From Methylobacterium sp. WL1 (GTDB lineage Bacteria; Pseudomonadota; Alphaproteobacteria; Rhizobiales; Beijerinckiaceae): a DNA stretch of 64,000 bases. This document shows, in pieces, positions 62,674-64,000 of the stretch. Every line of letters begins with the position of its first letter. The stretch's first letter is position 1. The stretch covers positions 620,001-684,000 of the forward strand of contig NZ_CP042823.1 in NCBI RefSeq assembly GCF_008000895.1. Reading direction: 5' to 3'. Made by a program: the position numbers and the translations under genes. The notes beneath the pieces are model-generated. The model made no database searches, was not told the origin of the DNA, and was given only the letters and a program-made list of their open reading frames with translations.

Positions 62674-64000
62674 ATGGCAGACACATCAGGCTTCAGTCGC
62701 CGCAAGCTCATCGCCATGGTCGGCGCCGCCGCCGGGAGCGCGGCGGCCTATCAGGTGATGACCAGCCTCGGGTTTGCCGGGGAATCGCCCTATCGCGGGC
62801 CGATCCAGCTCGACGGGGATCCCAAAGGCGCCTCGGTGCTGGTCCTCGGGGCCGGGCTCGCCGGCATGACGGCGGCGCTGGAGCTGCACCGGGCCGGGTA
62901 CCGGGTGCAGATCCTCGAATACAACACCCGCGCCGGCGGCCGGAACTGGTCGCTGCGCGGGGGCGACACCTACACGGAGTTGGGCGGCGAAACCCAGCGC
63001 TGCCAATTCGACGCCGGCCTCTACCTCAATCCCGGTCCCTGGCGGATTCCCTACCACCATCACGGCGTGCTCGATTATTGCCGCCGGCTCGGGGTGGCAC
63101 TGGAGCCGTTCATCCAGCTCAACCACAACGCGTTCGTGCACAGCGCGACCGGTTACGGCGGCAAGCCGCAGCGGATCCGCACGGTGAAGACCGATCTCGA
63201 CGGTGCCACCGCCGAACTCCTGGCAAAGGCCACCCGCAAGGGTGCGCTCGACGCACAGGTCTCCAAGGAGGACCAGGAGATCCTGATCGAGGCCCTGCGC
63301 TCCCTCGGCGGCCTCGACGAGAACCTCGCCTATCGCGCCGGATCCGAGTCCTCGGTATTCCGCGGCTACGCCCACGATCCCGGCGGCGGCCTCTCGGCGC
63401 GCCCGGTCGACGGCGAGCCGATGGCGCTGCACGACATCCTGACCTCGCGGCTGTGGCGCGGCCTGCAGAACTTCCTGCTCTACGAGTTCCAGACCACGAT
63501 GTTCCAGCCGGTCGGCGGCATGGGCCGGATCGGCGAGGCCTTCGCCCGCGCCCTGCCGCCGGACATGATCCGGTACGGCGCCAAGGTCACGCAGATTGCG
63601 CAGGATGCCCACGGCGTCACCGCCACCTACCGGGATCTCGGCCAGGGCGGCGCCATGCGGCAGGCTCAGGCGGATTGGTGCGTCTGCGCCCTGCCGCTGA
63701 CGGTGCTGAGCCAGATCCCGACCCAGGTCGGCCCGACCATGAAGGCGGCGATCGACGCCGTGCCCTACGCCTCATCCGTAAAGGTCGGTCTTCAGTTCAA
63801 GCGGCGGTTCTGGGAGGAGGACGAGCATATCTTCGGCGGCATCTCCTACACCGACCTGCCGATCCGCCAGATCGCCTATCCCGCGACCGGTTACAATGCC
63901 GGCGGCAAGGGCGTTCTACTTGGCGCCTATACCTGGAACGGGCCGAACTCCTATGAATTCACAGCCCAGAGCCCCGCCGAGCGGGTGCGCCGGGCGGTGG
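62674..64000 (+). CDS. Flavin amine oxidase family protein (C-terminus beyond window)
   Basis: The gene starts at ATG 62674 with GGGAGG four bases upstream and runs off the right edge after 442 codons. A twin-arginine signal (FSRRKLIAMVGAAAGSAAA) is followed by the FAD loop VLVLGAGLAGMTAALELHRAG, RAGGRNWSLRGGD, and a monoamine-oxidase-like core (FQPVGGMGRIGEAFARAL, VCALPLTVLSQIP). It should oxidise an amine or amino acid in the periplasm. It is a second, distant relative of the 11704-13002 product. Confidence 0.88.
   Translation, partial: MADTSGFSRRKLIAMVGAAAGSAAAYQVMTSLGFAGESPYRGPIQLDGDPKGASVLVLGAGLAGMTAALELHRAGYRVQILEYNTRAGGRNWSLRGGDTYTELGGETQRCQFDAGLYLNPGPWRIPYHHHGVLDYCRRLGVALEPFIQLNHNAFVHSATGYGGKPQRIRTVKTDLDGATAELLAKATRKGALDAQVSKEDQEILIEALRSLGGLDENLAYRAGSESSVFRGYAHDPGGGLSARPVDGEPMALHDILTSRLWRGLQNFLLYEFQTTMFQPVGGMGRIGEAFARALPPDMIRYGAKVTQIAQDAHGVTATYRDLGQGGAMRQAQADWCVCALPLTVLSQIPTQVGPTMKAAIDAVPYASSVKVGLQFKRRFWEEDEHIFGGISYTDLPIRQIAYPATGYNAGGKGVLLGAYTWNGPNSYEFTAQSPAERVRRAV

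Overview
The window looks like chromosomal DNA of a Methylobacterium-like alphaproteobacterium (Rhizobiales). It is very GC-rich with GTG and TTG starts in frequent use. It carries ergothioneine genes (egtB-egtD), a PQQ-type quinoprotein dehydrogenase, clpS-clpA, coaBC-uppS, paired Crp/Fnr regulators, an OprB porin, and two copies of a palindromic intergenic repeat of the Rhizobiales type. The genus is inferred from gene content, not proven.

Layout. 1-21 kb is mostly core metabolism and stress functions: a truncated 2-hydroxyacid dehydrogenase, leuC, tRNA-Leu(CAG), a lipocalin-like secreted protein, mqo, murI, egtB-egtD with a membrane class III nucleotidyl cyclase, a flavin amine oxidase, clpA/clpS, a D-alanyl-D-alanine carboxypeptidase with a SPOR domain, a membrane J-domain protein and a PDZ serine protease. 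22-30 kb holds a broken Wadjet/Mks-type SMC locus. jetA and jetB overlap and look intact, an oppositely oriented chemoreceptor gene sits after them, then a multiply frameshifted jetC; no jetD is present. 30-33 kb encodes a second chemoreceptor with a globin domain fused to its C-terminus. 33-47 kb returns to ordinary genes: oprB, coaBC, uppS, a regulator with a membrane partner, a VOC protein, uvrB, an ECF41 sigma factor with a frameshifted flavodoxin partner, an ankyrin protein, remains of a toxin-antitoxin pair, a quinoprotein dehydrogenase and a thioesterase.

47.3-51.3 kb is a mobile element of about 4 kb. It has 16-bp perfect terminal inverted repeats and a 10-bp direct repeat at both borders, with an IS1-like transposase and AT-richer passenger genes: an HTH-ImmA/IrrE protein, a nonsense-interrupted partner and two small membrane proteins. 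51.5-64 kb holds two divergent Crp/Fnr-type regulators (one with a receiver domain), an O-antigen ligase-like protein, vapB with a frameshifted vapC, a zinc-type dehydrogenase-family reductase, a GNAT acetyltransferase, an ABC-F ATPase, an alpha/beta hydrolase, a lytic transglycosylase and a truncated amine oxidase.

Decay is a theme. Every disrupted reading frame I found (jetC, flavodoxin, vapC, the antidote gene, the ImmA partner) is in an accessory or dispensable gene, while long housekeeping genes such as clpA and uvrB are clean. That favours real gene decay over sequencing error, though several of the indels fall in G/C runs and should be checked in reads.
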